Source: Marinobacterium rhizophilum (GTDB lineage: Bacteria > Pseudomonadota > Gammaproteobacteria > Pseudomonadales > Balneatricaceae). From it: 64,000 nucleotides of DNA. The stretch is from the NCBI RefSeq assembly GCF_024397915.1, contig NZ_CP073347.1, positions 1,116,001 through 1,180,000 on the forward strand, written 5' to 3'. Positions 33,868 through 42,856 of the stretch are shown one piece after another (the first letter of the stretch is position 1; each line of letters starts with the position of its first letter). The translations under genes were made by a program, and so were the position numbers. The notes beneath the pieces are model-generated. The model worked only from the letters and a program-made list of their open reading frames with translations, searched no databases and had not been told where the DNA came from.

Positions 33868-34740
33868 ATGACCCGCACTATAGCCAAGCACGATAACCTG
33901 CGTCTGGCCGATATCGTCGACCTGGAACGCTACCCCATCGATGACCTTGAGCATCCGCGTACCCGCGAACTGATCGCTCGCTGCCGTGAACAGCTCGACG
34001 AAACCGGCTGCAGCGTGTTGCCGGACTTTATCCGTCCTGCATCCCTTGCACGAATGAAAGCGGAAGCCTATCGCCTGCATTCAAAGGTGTACTGGTCCGA
34101 GCAGAGCCATAACCCTTATATGACTCGGGATGACGCAACGCTGCCGGAAGATCATCCGAAAAGAACCTTTCAACGGCGTACCAGCGGCTTCATCAATTCA
34201 GACCTGCTGGAGCACAGTTCGGACCTGCGTGCGCTCTACGACTGGCACGCCATGACCCAGTTCGTCGGCGAATGCGTCGGTGTCTGGCCACTTTATACCT
34301 GGGCCGACCCGCTGGCACGCTGCCCCTACGCGGTGATGGAAGACGGTCACTACTTTCCCTGGCACTTCGATGGCAACGAATTCACCGTCAGCGTCTCCGT
34401 GGAGCAACCGCAGGAAGGCGGTGTCTTTGAATATGTACCGAACATGCGCACGCTCGATGACGAAAACTACGATCAGGTGAGCCGGACCCTCAAGGGGGAT
34501 CGCAGCCAGGTACAGGAACTCGTCTGGCGCCCGGGCGCCCTGCAACTGTTCAAGGGCCGCTTCGCACTGCACCGCGTCACCGCGGTCCGGGGCAAGGGCG
34601 CCTGGATTACCGCACTGCCGACCTATGTGCTGGACCCTGAAAGCGTTAACCGCCCTGAACGTTCCAAGCAGTTTTACGGCAAGGCCCTGCCGATCCATTT
34701 CGAACGCGAAACCCGCCGTCCCGATACCCTGACGGATTAA
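33868..34740 (+). CDS. phytanoyl-CoA-dioxygenase-like Fe(II)/2-oxoglutarate oxygenase, copy 2
   Basis: 290-aa paralogue of the gene at 32301; long identical runs (EDHPKRTFQRR, YFPWHFDGNEFTVS, RPDTLTD) show a tandem duplication. The triad is His166, Asp168 and His235. ACAGGAGACTCCTT gives a good ribosome site. It keeps HxD, so it is presumably a hydroxylase. The two copies differ around residues 190-230 (VEQPQEGGVFEYVP vs VQKADKGGVFEYCP), which may change substrate range. Confidence 0.85.
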   Translation: MTRTIAKHDNLRLADIVDLERYPIDDLEHPRTRELIARCREQLDETGCSVLPDFIRPASLARMKAEAYRLHSKVYWSEQSHNPYMTRDDATLPEDHPKRTFQRRTSGFINSDLLEHSSDLRALYDWHAMTQFVGECVGVWPLYTWADPLARCPYAVMEDGHYFPWHFDGNEFTVSVSVEQPQEGGVFEYVPNMRTLDDENYDQVSRTLKGDRSQVQELVWRPGALQLFKGRFALHRVTAVRGKGAWITALPTYVLDPESVNRPERSKQFYGKALPIHFERETRRPDTLTD

Positions 34741-34767
34741 TCCGGCCGTAACCTACCACCATCGAAC

Positions 34768-34792
34768 AAAAAGCCACCCTGGGTGGCTTTTT
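34768..34792 (+). terminator. terminator after dioxygenase copy 2
   Basis: AAAAAGCCACCC-tg-GGGTGGCTTTTT, a compact stem with T5, 28 bases after the stop. Confidence 0.88.
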
Positions 34793-35081
34793 GCGTTGGA
34801 TGCGAACAAGGCGTGGCCTGATTCCCCCGGCAAGCAGACTTTGCGCCCCGGGCGCTATCCACCCGGTCGCAACAATTCCCCCGGACACAAAAAAGACCGA
34901 ACCCCAGGGGCGGTTCACCCATATTAACCATGCCATGATCAATACAGCCCTTCATTCAAAGGCGATCGAGTTCCAGCCCGCCGCCGAATGGAGTCACGAA
35001 CGCGGCACGGCGAATTTACGTTCGCACGCAGCGACCGCTGATCGCCCCACAGGCATTACACCCCCCATGTCAGCCCCGCTG
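34793..35081. other. intergenic region between convergent genes
   Basis: About 290 bases between the terminator and the end of the M24 gene, holding the 32-bp repeat at 34884-34915. No supported gene. Confidence 0.5.
34884..34915 (-). terminator. 32-bp repeat/minus-strand terminator, copy 1
   Basis: Identical over 32 bases to 40759-40790. Read on the minus strand it is AACCGCCCCTGGGGTTCGGT followed by C and T6, i.e. stem, loop, U-tract. It lies about 165 bases after the stop of the minus-strand M24 gene. The same sequence after two unrelated minus-strand transcripts suggests a dispersed terminator cassette. Confidence 0.7.
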
Positions 35082-36329
35082 TTAACGCAACCAGTCATCT
35101 TCGAAGGGATAGCTGGACAGCGGCACGCAGCCGTCCCGCGTAATCAACACCTGCTCTTCGAGTTTGACCCCCTCCTTGCCACCTTCGACCGCGATACAGC
35201 TTTCGATGCAGATGGTCATGTTCTCCTCGAACACGCCGTCGTAGCCACCACGCTGCCAGTCATCACCAACATGGGCAATCGCCGGGTACTCATCGGCCAT
35301 GCCAACGCCGTGGGCAACACAACAATAACGATTTTGATAAAACTCCTTCGGAATCCGCCAGCACTTGGCGGTGAATTCAGCAAAGCTCATCCCCGGCTTG
35401 AGCAACGCCATGTTGTGGTGGATTTGTTCGTAGGCAGTGCGGTACAGCCGGCGCTGTTCGGGCGTCGGCTGTACATGGCCGACCGTCCAGACACGGGAGA
35501 TATCGGCGCAGTAACCGTAGGGACCAATCATGTCAGTATCGAAACCGATGATTTCCCCCTCCCGCATGACCCGGTTGCTGCTTTCCTGCATCCAGGGGTT
35601 GGTGCGCGGACCGGACGCCAAAAGCCGCGTTTCGATCCATTCGCCGCCATGGCGAATATTCTCGAAGTGTAGCCAGGCCCAGAGTTCGTTTTCGGTCATG
35701 CCAGGCCGCAGTTCATCGGCCATGCGCCGAATCCCCCGCTCGCACACCTGGATGGTCCATTTGATCAGTTCCAGCTCATCAACGGACTTGATCGCCCGGG
35801 CCTGTTCCAGCAACGGCTGGCCCTGCAGCAGGGTGACACCGAGCCCCACCAGACAGGGAATACCTTCTGGCTCCATCTTGTCTACCGCCAGGCGCATGTT
35901 TCCGCCGCCGTGGTGCCTGAGCAGGTCGGCAATTTCGGCCGCCCACTGTGCGGCTTTCTCCGATACCCTGGGGCCGGCGCCGAAGTAGGCCCAGTTAATG
36001 GCGCTGCGTATCTCGTCGACGGCTTCCAGGTGACTGCACAGGTGCTCGCAATTGTGGAATTCCCACATGATCACAGGTCCTGCGGCGAACACCATCGCAT
36101 AGCGGGCGGCGTTATGGGCCGTCCAGACCTGCATGTTCGAGCTGTCGGTGGCATAGCGGATATTGATTGGATCGTACAGCAGCACTGCCGCGCAGTCGTG
36201 CCTGATCAGCTGCTCACGCACCCTCTGCAATCGGTAGGCGCGGGCCGAATGTAGCGTCTCTCTAGATACCGGATCTTTAAGCGGCTGATTCAGCCCCGCA
36301 CTATTTATAAAGATTTTTCTATTCTTCAT
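35082..36329 (-). CDS. M24-family metalloenzyme resembling DMSP lyase DddP, copy 1
   Basis: 415 aa, pita-bread fold. It follows the DddP (dimethylsulfoniopropionate lyase) sequence closely: YATDSSNMQVW, HGGEWIETRLLASGPRTNPW, FDTDMIGPYGYCADISR. Metal ligands Asp264, Asp276, His340, Glu376 and Glu391 and the catalytic Asp346 all sit at DddP-like spacing; Tyr335 matches the DddP active-site Tyr. It ought therefore to be DddP-like or an Xaa-Pro-type hydrolase. No signal peptide, so cytosolic. It stands between the dioxygenases and the long 3-HIBADH and is divergent from neither. Activity on DMSP is not proved; related proteins may act on other betaines. Confidence 0.83.
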   Translation of the reverse strand: MKNRKIFINSAGLNQPLKDPVSRETLHSARAYRLQRVREQLIRHDCAAVLLYDPINIRYATDSSNMQVWTAHNAARYAMVFAAGPVIMWEFHNCEHLCSHLEAVDEIRSAINWAYFGAGPRVSEKAAQWAAEIADLLRHHGGGNMRLAVDKMEPEGIPCLVGLGVTLLQGQPLLEQARAIKSVDELELIKWTIQVCERGIRRMADELRPGMTENELWAWLHFENIRHGGEWIETRLLASGPRTNPWMQESSNRVMREGEIIGFDTDMIGPYGYCADISRVWTVGHVQPTPEQRRLYRTAYEQIHHNMALLKPGMSFAEFTAKCWRIPKEFYQNRYCCVAHGVGMADEYPAIAHVGDDWQRGGYDGVFEENMTICIESCIAVEGGKEGVKLEEQVLITRDGCVPLSSYPFEDDWLR

Positions 36330-36585
36330 CAGCCTGTCTCATACCAAAACGTCCATTCAGGCAGGGCAGCTCTGTATGACTACGAGACGCCCCAACAAGG
36401 AATAACCTGACATTTAAAAATTGGCGCTGTCGACCTGTCGAAATACTCGAAAAGTCGGTGAACTGAAGCAGCAAACAGACGTATTTGTGCGAATTCCCTG
36501 TGTTTTCACTGACTCGCATTGCTCAGCGATCGAGGGGGATACATTCATTGATGCCGCCGGATCCGCGGACCCGGCGGCTGCGCCT
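36330..36585. promoter_or_regulatory. upstream region of the DddP-like gene
   Basis: 256 bases between the start of the M24 gene and the end of the 3-HIBADH gene. It contains TCGAAATACTCGA (36438-36450), resembling the ATCGAAATTTTCGAT core of the 38-bp element. No gene. A possible GC-rich hairpin GCCGCCGG/CCGGCGGC-like run near 36552-36585 (GCCGCCGGATCCGCGGACCCGGCGGC) may terminate the 3-HIBADH transcript. Confidence 0.4.
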
Positions 36586-37890
36586 TTAGCGGGCCCAAAT
36601 CCCCAGGACATCCTGGATCAGCGGCAGGTGTAACTCGGTTTTAATGGCCGCGACATCATCCAGTACCGCCGGATTGGCCTTATAACCTTCAAAGTTTTCA
36701 AACACCCAGCAGGTACCGACACTCCACAGAATCATCTCGGTAATCAGGTCATGCCTGATGCCAATGCCATAACCCAGCTCATAGGCCTCCTTCACGAAAA
36801 CATAATTGGTGTATTCCATGAACGCGGCCAGCGCGCCAGCGAGCTGGCGCTGCTCCACGTCAGGCTCGAATGCCGGTGCTCTATAGCTTTCGGGCAGCTT
36901 TGGCTTGATGCGGCCATATTTGTCGGTGACCACTTCAGCGCTGCGAACGTATTGCTTGTTGATACCGTACTTGGTGGGCGCAACAAAACCAGCAATACGC
37001 ACCTGCAGTTCGTTCGCATCCTCGGTCAGCTTGCAGATCTTGAGATGGCCCTGCTGCTGATCGTAGACGCGCCCGCTGGTGTGGTAGCGCTCGTTGATAA
37101 CCCGGCCAAGAGGCAGTGTGAGGCCGAACTCATCGGCCAGTGCGACCGTCAGGCTCATGTCCTTGACGCCAATTTCAAGCGTACAGGATGAGTCATAGCT
37201 GCCATCGAACAGCATCGGCATAAACTGCTCAGTGGCAACGGAATTGCCCTTGGATGCCTTGACGAAATCCCACATCCAGTGATTAGGAATACCCGCCTGC
37301 TGGGATATCGCAAAGCAGTCACCCGCAATGGCAACCGGGCCGTAGAACAGCAGGTTTGTCAGCAATTTGGTCGTCTGCGCCGAACCGATCTCGCCTACAT
37401 AGAAGGCGATCTTGGTGATGGTGTTCAGCACCTCCAGTGACATGTCGTAGCCTTCACGATCACCGGCACAGTAAATGCTGGAGTTGGCGAAGTCGACCCC
37501 CATGTGGGACAGGTTACTGACCGGACCTTCGATACTGTATACCCCCTTTGCCTTGGCACTTTTGGCGATGCGCAGGGTGTTGTGATAATCGGTCGTCGAG
37601 GTGTCAATCCAGGTGGTACCGGACGCCATCCCTTCAAGGGCACCCTGGTCGCCCAGCATGTTTTCCAGCACGTCTTGCGGCAACGGCAGGCAGGTAATCA
37701 CAATCTGGCAGCCTATAGCTGCGTCCTTCGGACTGTCGGCCCATTGCGCACCCGCCGCTATCACAGATTCCGCCGCGCTCCTGTACCTGTCGAAAACTTT
37801 AACCTGATAGCCCTTTTTAAGAAGCTCGTGAATCATGGGACGCCCCATGCTTCCAGTTCCCACAAAACCGATAGACGTTATGTTTTCCAT
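36586..37890 (-). CDS. 3-hydroxyisobutyrate dehydrogenase-family protein with extra C-terminal domain
   Basis: 434 aa, against ~290-300 for the family. N-terminal Rossmann domain starts ITSIGFVGTGSMGRPMIHELL; the substrate motif is EGPVSN (residue ~125) and the catalytic Lys lies in the SAQTTKLLTNLLFYG segment. The first ~300 residues cover the normal beta-hydroxyacid dehydrogenase fold. About 130 further residues (CKLTEDANELQVRIAG... to end) look all-helical and might be a duplicated dimerisation domain. Start: the ATG of MENITSIGFVGTG; a long basic N-terminal extension in the frame is not likely. Substrate unknown. Confidence 0.85.
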   Translation of the reverse strand: MENITSIGFVGTGSMGRPMIHELLKKGYQVKVFDRYRSAAESVIAAGAQWADSPKDAAIGCQIVITCLPLPQDVLENMLGDQGALEGMASGTTWIDTSTTDYHNTLRIAKSAKAKGVYSIEGPVSNLSHMGVDFANSSIYCAGDREGYDMSLEVLNTITKIAFYVGEIGSAQTTKLLTNLLFYGPVAIAGDCFAISQQAGIPNHWMWDFVKASKGNSVATEQFMPMLFDGSYDSSCTLEIGVKDMSLTVALADEFGLTLPLGRVINERYHTSGRVYDQQQGHLKICKLTEDANELQVRIAGFVAPTKYGINKQYVRSAEVVTDKYGRIKPKLPESYRAPAFEPDVEQRQLAGALAAFMEYTNYVFVKEAYELGYGIGIRHDLITEMILWSVGTCWVFENFEGYKANPAVLDDVAAIKTELHLPLIQDVLGIWAR

Positions 37891-38461
37891 TAGATTCACT
37901 CTTATTAGCGCGTTTATGCTTCGGTTAATAACTCGGGGTAAAAACCAGCACAAAACTAATAAAAGTTTCAAAGACTGTCAACTCAATAAAAACGCACCTA
38001 ACAACACCGAAAAAAACATAAAACAAGAGCAGAACATAAAAATAACACATTACTATCAATAGGTTACAATAAGCTCACTCACCATAACCGAGCCCTCACG
38101 AATCAGCCACATTGAATAAACCGATCACAGCGATACAAAATATTATCTTATAAATCAACCTTATGATTCAAAAAATCGATCACCATGACGTATATTTCCA
38201 TCTTTACATTGAGATCAGGCTGCTAGATAGTTTTGTAACAAGGCCGATGGTACAGAAACAAAATAAAAAGAGATTCCGATCTGGCTTTCGCCACAGTCAC
38301 AGCCGTGCAGAAGATTTCGAAAAAGGACCTTCCTGTCGAATTTTAAAAAGCACATCTTCGGGAATTTTTAAAAACCCAAAAACTGGACTGCTCTCGGCGA
38401 CTGACAACTGACAACTGACTCATGACAACGCGCGAATAACGACCAAAGGAACATTAGGAAC
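37891..38461. promoter_or_regulatory. large AT-rich divergent regulatory region
   Basis: 571 bases between the divergent 3-HIBADH and ProX-like genes; AT-rich relative to the genes around it. No supported coding sequence. Features: ATTCAAAAAATCGAT at 38166-38180, which recurs exactly at 48499-48513 before the other DddP-like gene; a TTTCGAAAAGG/TGTCGAATTTT pair near 38316-38345; a TGACAAC heptamer tandem at about 38402-38418. Confidence 0.5.
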
Positions 38462-39466
38462 ATGCTAAAACAAAAAGCTGTTGTTTCAATTCTTGCCCTG
38501 CTGGCATGTGCCAGCGCCAATGCCAGTTGCAACAAAGAGCAACCCATACAGATTGCGAACATGACGTTCGCTTCCGCATCGATAGTGGCGCATATAGAGT
38601 CGAAAATCATTGGCGATGGCTTTGGCTGCAACGTTGAACTCGTGCCCGGCGACACCGTCACCACGGCCACAACTATGGCAAAGAAAGGCGCTCCCGATGT
38701 TGGCCCTGAAATGTGGACCACCAATATCAGTGCAATCCTCGCCGAAGGCGAGCACAGCGGCAATCTCGTTGTGGCCGGGGATATCATTTCCTCCGGTGGC
38801 GTGGAAGGCTGGTGGATTCCAAAGTACCTCAGCGAGCAATACCCCGACTTCAAGTCCGTTGCCGACATGCCCCGCTATGCCGAACTGTTCAGCGACCCCA
38901 ATGAGCCGGAAAAAGGCCGTTTCTATAATTGCCCGCCGGGATGGGGCTGTGAAATCGTCAATCACAACCTCTTCAAGGCTTATGGCCTGGGCGATAGCTA
39001 TAGCATCTTTTCACCGGGCTCCGGCGCTGCGCTGGACGCAACCATCGCCTCGGCTTACAAACGCAAGAAACCCTGGATTGGCTACTATTGGGGGCCGACC
39101 GCGATCCTCGGAAAATATGATATGGTTCAACTCGAAATGAACCCCCATGACCCCGAACTCGACGCCTGCAACTCCAACCCGGAATGTGCCAAACCGCACG
39201 CCGGCGCCTTCTCCAATGTCCGCGTCGTCACCGCAGTGTCATCCAGCCTGAAAGCCAGTGACCCGGACATTTACCAGTTCCTGAGCCAGGTCAGCATGGA
39301 TCTGGACACCTACAACGCCATCCTGTCCTGGAGTGATGAAAACAAAAAGGACCCCAATGAAACGGCGGAGTACTTTATCGAGAATTACGCCAGCGTTTGG
39401 GAAAAGTGGGTTCCTGCTCATGTTGCTACGCGGCTGAAAAACACACAAGACCAGGCTGGCCAGTAA
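38462..39466 (+). CDS. ProX-type periplasmic betaine/proline-binding protein, copy 1
   Basis: 334-aa OpuAC/ProX-family substrate-binding protein. A Sec signal peptide spans MLKQKAVVSILALLACASAN-A. The mature part begins SCNKEQPIQIANMTFASASI, followed by the aromatic-cage region GGVEGWWIPKYLSEQYPDFKSV and PPGWGCEIVN, and the GYYWGPTAILGKYDMV motif. The fold binds quaternary ammonium compounds (glycine or proline betaine) with Trp/Tyr. It has no ATPase/permease of its own; the nearest are proV/proW at 44-46 kb on the other strand. Confidence 0.92.
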   Translation: MLKQKAVVSILALLACASANASCNKEQPIQIANMTFASASIVAHIESKIIGDGFGCNVELVPGDTVTTATTMAKKGAPDVGPEMWTTNISAILAEGEHSGNLVVAGDIISSGGVEGWWIPKYLSEQYPDFKSVADMPRYAELFSDPNEPEKGRFYNCPPGWGCEIVNHNLFKAYGLGDSYSIFSPGSGAALDATIASAYKRKKPWIGYYWGPTAILGKYDMVQLEMNPHDPELDACNSNPECAKPHAGAFSNVRVVTAVSSSLKASDPDIYQFLSQVSMDLDTYNAILSWSDENKKDPNETAEYFIENYASVWEKWVPAHVATRLKNTQDQAGQ

Positions 39467-39649
39467 CTCGGCGCACAGGATAGAACCTTTTCTCTCTGCG
39501 TCCTCGCCTCTACCCAAACAGGGACAACAACACCGGTTTGGATAGAGGCGCACCTGGGCCTGCAAATCTCAATATTCAAAGATCTGGGGCGCTGCTGCCG
39601 GGCCCATCTTCCCCGCGCCTGCTATTCACCCGCCGAACAGAATCTTTGG
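39467..39649. other. short intergenic region
   Basis: 183 bases between convergent genes (ProX-like and LysR). No gene or clear hairpin beyond weak inverted repeats. Confidence 0.4.
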
Positions 39650-40522
39650 TCAGATCACAAAGGGCGTATTGCGGGTGTAATAGTCGATTGCCCGCAGACC
39701 CGCAATCGCCGATCTCACCTCTGCTTCTCCCTGCCGCAGCGTTGAATACACCAGGTAGGTATACATTTTCAGCTCGGGCGCATTTTCAACCCGGACCAGG
39801 GTGCCACTGGCGAGCAACCCCCTGACCATCGCTTCAGTAAAGTAGGCAGAACCGCCATGGGTCAGCACATACTCCAGCGCTATGGTTTCCTGCGTAATGG
39901 ACAAGCGGTGGTGCTGGATACCCGGATAGGCTTCACTGTGCTGTTCCCTGAAGGACGGCCCCCAGTCAATAAAGACATACCCCTCATCCTGGCCATCCTC
40001 AACCCTGCGGGGCCTTGTCGACACAAGCATGAGTTTTTCTTCGATATAGGGCTCGATTACAACATCGGGCCAGTGTCTGGGCTCATACAGTATCGCCAGG
40101 TCCAGCAGGCCTTCCCTGAGCTGGTTCATCAGCAACACCGAATAGTCCGACTGCACCAGGGTCGCCACCTGCGGCAGGTTGAGATTCATCCAGCCCAGCC
40201 AGTCCGCTGTTATATTGCCCCAGTGGTTTAACGGTATGCCAAGGCTGACCGAGGTTTTCACACTGAACGGCAGCGAAACCTCATGCTGGGCGCGCTCCCA
40301 GGTTTTAATCACGGACAGTGCATGGCGGTAGAAAATCTGCCCTCCGGACGTCAGGCTCACGCCGTGCCGGGTGCGGGTAAACAATTGCCGGTTCAGGCGC
40401 TCTTCCAGCGCCTTGATACGGGCACTGACCGACGACTGGGTTATGTGCAGCTTTTCTGCGGCCTTGTGAAAACTGCCGGTTGAGGACACTTCGAGGAACG
40501 CGCGCAAATTTTCAATATTCAC
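39650..40522 (-). CDS. LysR-family transcriptional regulator A
   Basis: 290 aa. N-terminal winged helix MNIENLRAFLEVSSTGSFHKAAEKLHITQSSVSARIKALEERL, with the HTH at residues 18-40; C-terminal periplasmic-binding-like effector domain. It is clearly paralogous to the LysR at 48804 (MNISHMRAFLEVATSGSFQLASERLHITQS). It may control the neighbouring betaine/osmolyte genes: the ProX-like gene to the left or the operon to the right. Confidence 0.9.
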   Translation of the reverse strand: MNIENLRAFLEVSSTGSFHKAAEKLHITQSSVSARIKALEERLNRQLFTRTRHGVSLTSGGQIFYRHALSVIKTWERAQHEVSLPFSVKTSVSLGIPLNHWGNITADWLGWMNLNLPQVATLVQSDYSVLLMNQLREGLLDLAILYEPRHWPDVVIEPYIEEKLMLVSTRPRRVEDGQDEGYVFIDWGPSFREQHSEAYPGIQHHRLSITQETIALEYVLTHGGSAYFTEAMVRGLLASGTLVRVENAPELKMYTYLVYSTLRQGEAEVRSAIAGLRAIDYYTRNTPFVI

Positions 40523-40944
40523 GTTATGTAATCAGCAGCCTGTTATTTTCGGGAAGTATATAGGAGTTGAATATCTCAGGCAGCAGCGCTGTAGCCACCA
40601 GCGGCGCACTCCAGTGCTCTCGCAGCAACGGCCGTAATTAAACGGCTTGACAATAGTATTCAACCCTGCGCAGAGCATGGCTGCAGCACATTGATCGTCG
40701 CTCAACGCGCGCCTTTTAGACCAGGGGAATGCCTGTTGAGTGGCTGAGCTATTGGCCAGACACAAAAAAGACCGAACCCCAGGGGCGGTTGCCAGGCAAC
40801 CGGCCTGAGTGTTCGGCCAAGAGTGTTGTACGGTTGCCAGCCCTCACCGGCATGCAGGAGCATTCCCTTCAGCCTTCACTCTTCAACGCTGCGCAACCGC
40901 TGCAAATGCGGTACGCGGCAGGACAGCCTCCGGGGAGTGCTGCC
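40523..40944. other. intergenic region after LysR A
   Basis: 422 bases between the start of LysR A and the end of the 3-HIBADH gene. It carries the LysR A promoter and the 32-bp terminator at 40759-40790. Plus-strand frames here (40729-41880) are antisense of the operon. No gene. Confidence 0.45.
40759..40790 (-). terminator. 32-bp repeat/minus-strand terminator, copy 2
   Basis: Identical over 32 bases to 34884-34915. Ends the minus-strand operon proW-proV-enolase-GhrA-3-HIBADH about 155 bases after the last stop codon. Confidence 0.75.
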
Positions 40945-41862
40945 TCAGGCGGAGACTTCCTGCGGCGCTTCACTGCGCAGCAATGTCTTGCCGCTGTTTT
41001 CAATCAGCTTGACCACCGACAGGTGCGGCGCGTCTTCACCGAACTCGGCGGTGGCCACCTGGTAGGTTTCGTACACCTTGCGCGCCAGGGTCAGATCCAC
41101 ATCCAGATATTCGCCCAGACCGGTAATCAGGCGCATGTCCTTGGTCGCCAGTCCCAGGGCAAAGGACGGATCATAGCTGCCATCGAGCACCATGGGGATA
41201 TAGCGATCCACCACGTAGCTCTGGGCACAGCTGTTCTGCAGCACGCCGTGCAGGGTGTCCAGATCCAGGTTGGCCTTGGCACCCAGCATCAGCGCCTCGC
41301 CGATGCCCTGGGCCACCAGGTAGTTGAGGTGCAGCTGGATCAGCTTGGTGGCATAGCCCGCGCCCGAGGGCCCCATGCGCACCGCCCGCTTGGTGAAGGA
41401 CTCGAGCACCGGGCGCACGGCTTCAAGCTGTGTTTCCTCGGCGCCCAGCAGCATAGTCAGGGTGCCGGCGGCCGCCCCTTCGGCACCGCCGGTAACCGGG
41501 CCGTCGATCAGGGTCAGGGAGGCCGGCGCCGCAGCACGGACCTTTTCCCATTCGGCCAGTTCACTGGTGCTGGTTTCGATCCAGACCGCGCCCGCACGGG
41601 CATTTTCCAGAATACCTTCGGCCCCGAAGGCCACCTGGGCCACCTGTTTGGAACTTGGCAGCGAGGTAAAGATGAGATCGCAGTTCTGCGCAATATCCTG
41701 CACCGATGCACCGCGGACCGCCCCCAGGCCGACCAACCTGTCGACCACCGCCTGATTCAGGTCCAGCACACTCAGGCTGGCGCTGTTGTGCTCGCAGTAG
41801 CCCAGAATATTGGCCGCCATGCCGGCGCCCATGTTACCCAAACCAATAAACCCGATTTTCAT
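40945..41862 (-). CDS. 3-hydroxyisobutyrate/tartronate-semialdehyde-type dehydrogenase
   Basis: 305-aa beta-hydroxyacid dehydrogenase starting at the ATG of MKIGFIGLGNMGAGMAANIL. Typical motifs: NAD-binding GLGNMG, substrate DGPVTGGAEGAAAGTLTMLLG, catalytic Lys in SGAGYATKLIQLHLNYL. It is the last gene of the minus-strand operon, preceded at 46 bases by the GhrA-like gene. Likely oxidises or reduces a hydroxy acid formed downstream of the enolase-family dehydratase. Tartronate semialdehyde reductase is one alternative. Confidence 0.92.
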   Translation of the reverse strand: MKIGFIGLGNMGAGMAANILGYCEHNSASLSVLDLNQAVVDRLVGLGAVRGASVQDIAQNCDLIFTSLPSSKQVAQVAFGAEGILENARAGAVWIETSTSELAEWEKVRAAAPASLTLIDGPVTGGAEGAAAGTLTMLLGAEETQLEAVRPVLESFTKRAVRMGPSGAGYATKLIQLHLNYLVAQGIGEALMLGAKANLDLDTLHGVLQNSCAQSYVVDRYIPMVLDGSYDPSFALGLATKDMRLITGLGEYLDVDLTLARKVYETYQVATAEFGEDAPHLSVVKLIENSGKTLLRSEAPQEVSA

Positions 41863-41908
41863 GATTGCTGTCTCGTATAAAACACAGGTTGTTGAAAGTG
41901 CTGTTGCT

Positions 41909-42841
41909 TCAATAGCCCTTGAGGGCATCGTAAATCGGCCCAGGCGACTCGCCACGCTGCACGCGGCGAATATTGTCGGCCATCACCGCGGCGGCGGTTT
42001 CAGGATAATTGATGCCGCCAATATGGGGTGTCACGAAAACGTCGGGGGCTGTCCAGAGCGCGCTGTCCCGGGGCAGCGGTTCCACGGCAAACACATCCAG
42101 CGCCGCTGCATCCAGATGATCGCTGTGCAAGGCCTGCAACAGCGCCTCCTCGTCGATAATGCCGCCACGGCTTTCACTGATCACGCAGGCCCCCCGGGGC
42201 AGGCGCGCAAGCTCGGCCGCACTAATCAGGCCGGCCGTTGCCGGCGTCAGCGGCAGCGCATTGACCAGCACATCGCTGCCGGCCAAAAAGTCCGCCAGGG
42301 CATCGCTGCCACAGCGATAGCCAATACCGGCGGCCACGTCCACCGGGTCCAGGCCCCAGCCGGTCACCGTGAACCCCAGACCGTGCAGCAGGTTCGCCAG
42401 CGCCTGGCCAATCTGCCCCATACCCATGATGCCGATGCGTCGCCGTGCCGGCGGCATGGCCGCTCTTGGCTGCCACAGGCCCTGGCGCTGCTGGCGGGCA
42501 TACTGGTGGTAGCCGCGATGAAAATGCAGTACCCAGTGCAGTGCATGCAGTGCCATGTCGTGCACCACGGCGCCGTCCACCAGCCGCACCACCGGGATCT
42601 GCGCCGGCAACAGCGGATCACTGACAATATGCTCGACGCCAGCCCCGAAGGACAGGATGGCCTTGAGGTTCGGATAGTTGTGCAGATCACCCTGGGGATG
42701 CTGCCACAGCGCAGCAAACTCGATATCGGCCGGATCGCCGACATCCGGGTAAACGCGGATATCCAGCTGCGGCAGCTCGGCCTGAAAGGCCTGGACCCAG
42801 GGCGCGGTGTCCCGGCCCTGATAACTGATAAGTAGCGCCAC
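41909..42841 (-). CDS. D-2-hydroxyacid dehydrogenase, GhrA-like
   Basis: 310-aa glyoxylate/hydroxypyruvate reductase A-type enzyme. NAD domain motif GIMGMGQIGQALANLLHGLG; substrate Arg in ISESRGGIID and catalytic His in FVTPHIGGI, with E in the FAVEPLPRDSALW loop. It is in the operon between the enolase-family gene (15 bases away) and the 3-HIBADH. Reduces glyoxylate/hydroxypyruvate-like keto acids with NAD(P)H. Confidence 0.92.
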   Translation of the reverse strand: MALLISYQGRDTAPWVQAFQAELPQLDIRVYPDVGDPADIEFAALWQHPQGDLHNYPNLKAILSFGAGVEHIVSDPLLPAQIPVVRLVDGAVVHDMALHALHWVLHFHRGYHQYARQQRQGLWQPRAAMPPARRRIGIMGMGQIGQALANLLHGLGFTVTGWGLDPVDVAAGIGYRCGSDALADFLAGSDVLVNALPLTPATAGLISAAELARLPRGACVISESRGGIIDEEALLQALHSDHLDAAALDVFAVEPLPRDSALWTAPDVFVTPHIGGINYPETAAAVMADNIRRVQRGESPGPIYDALKGY

Positions 42842-42856
42842 TGGCGGCTCCCCCGA

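Noticed and set aside
32301..34740. radical halogenase activity for the tandem oxygenases
   Set aside because: BesD-type halogenases replace the metal Asp by Gly; both proteins here keep His-x-Asp.
38402..38418. TGACAAC heptamer repeat as a CRISPR or integration site
   Set aside because: Only about two to three short units with no spacers; treated as simple sequence.
40729..41880. 383-codon plus-strand frame opposite the 3-HIBADH gene
   Set aside because: Antisense of a gene with intact NAD and substrate motifs.
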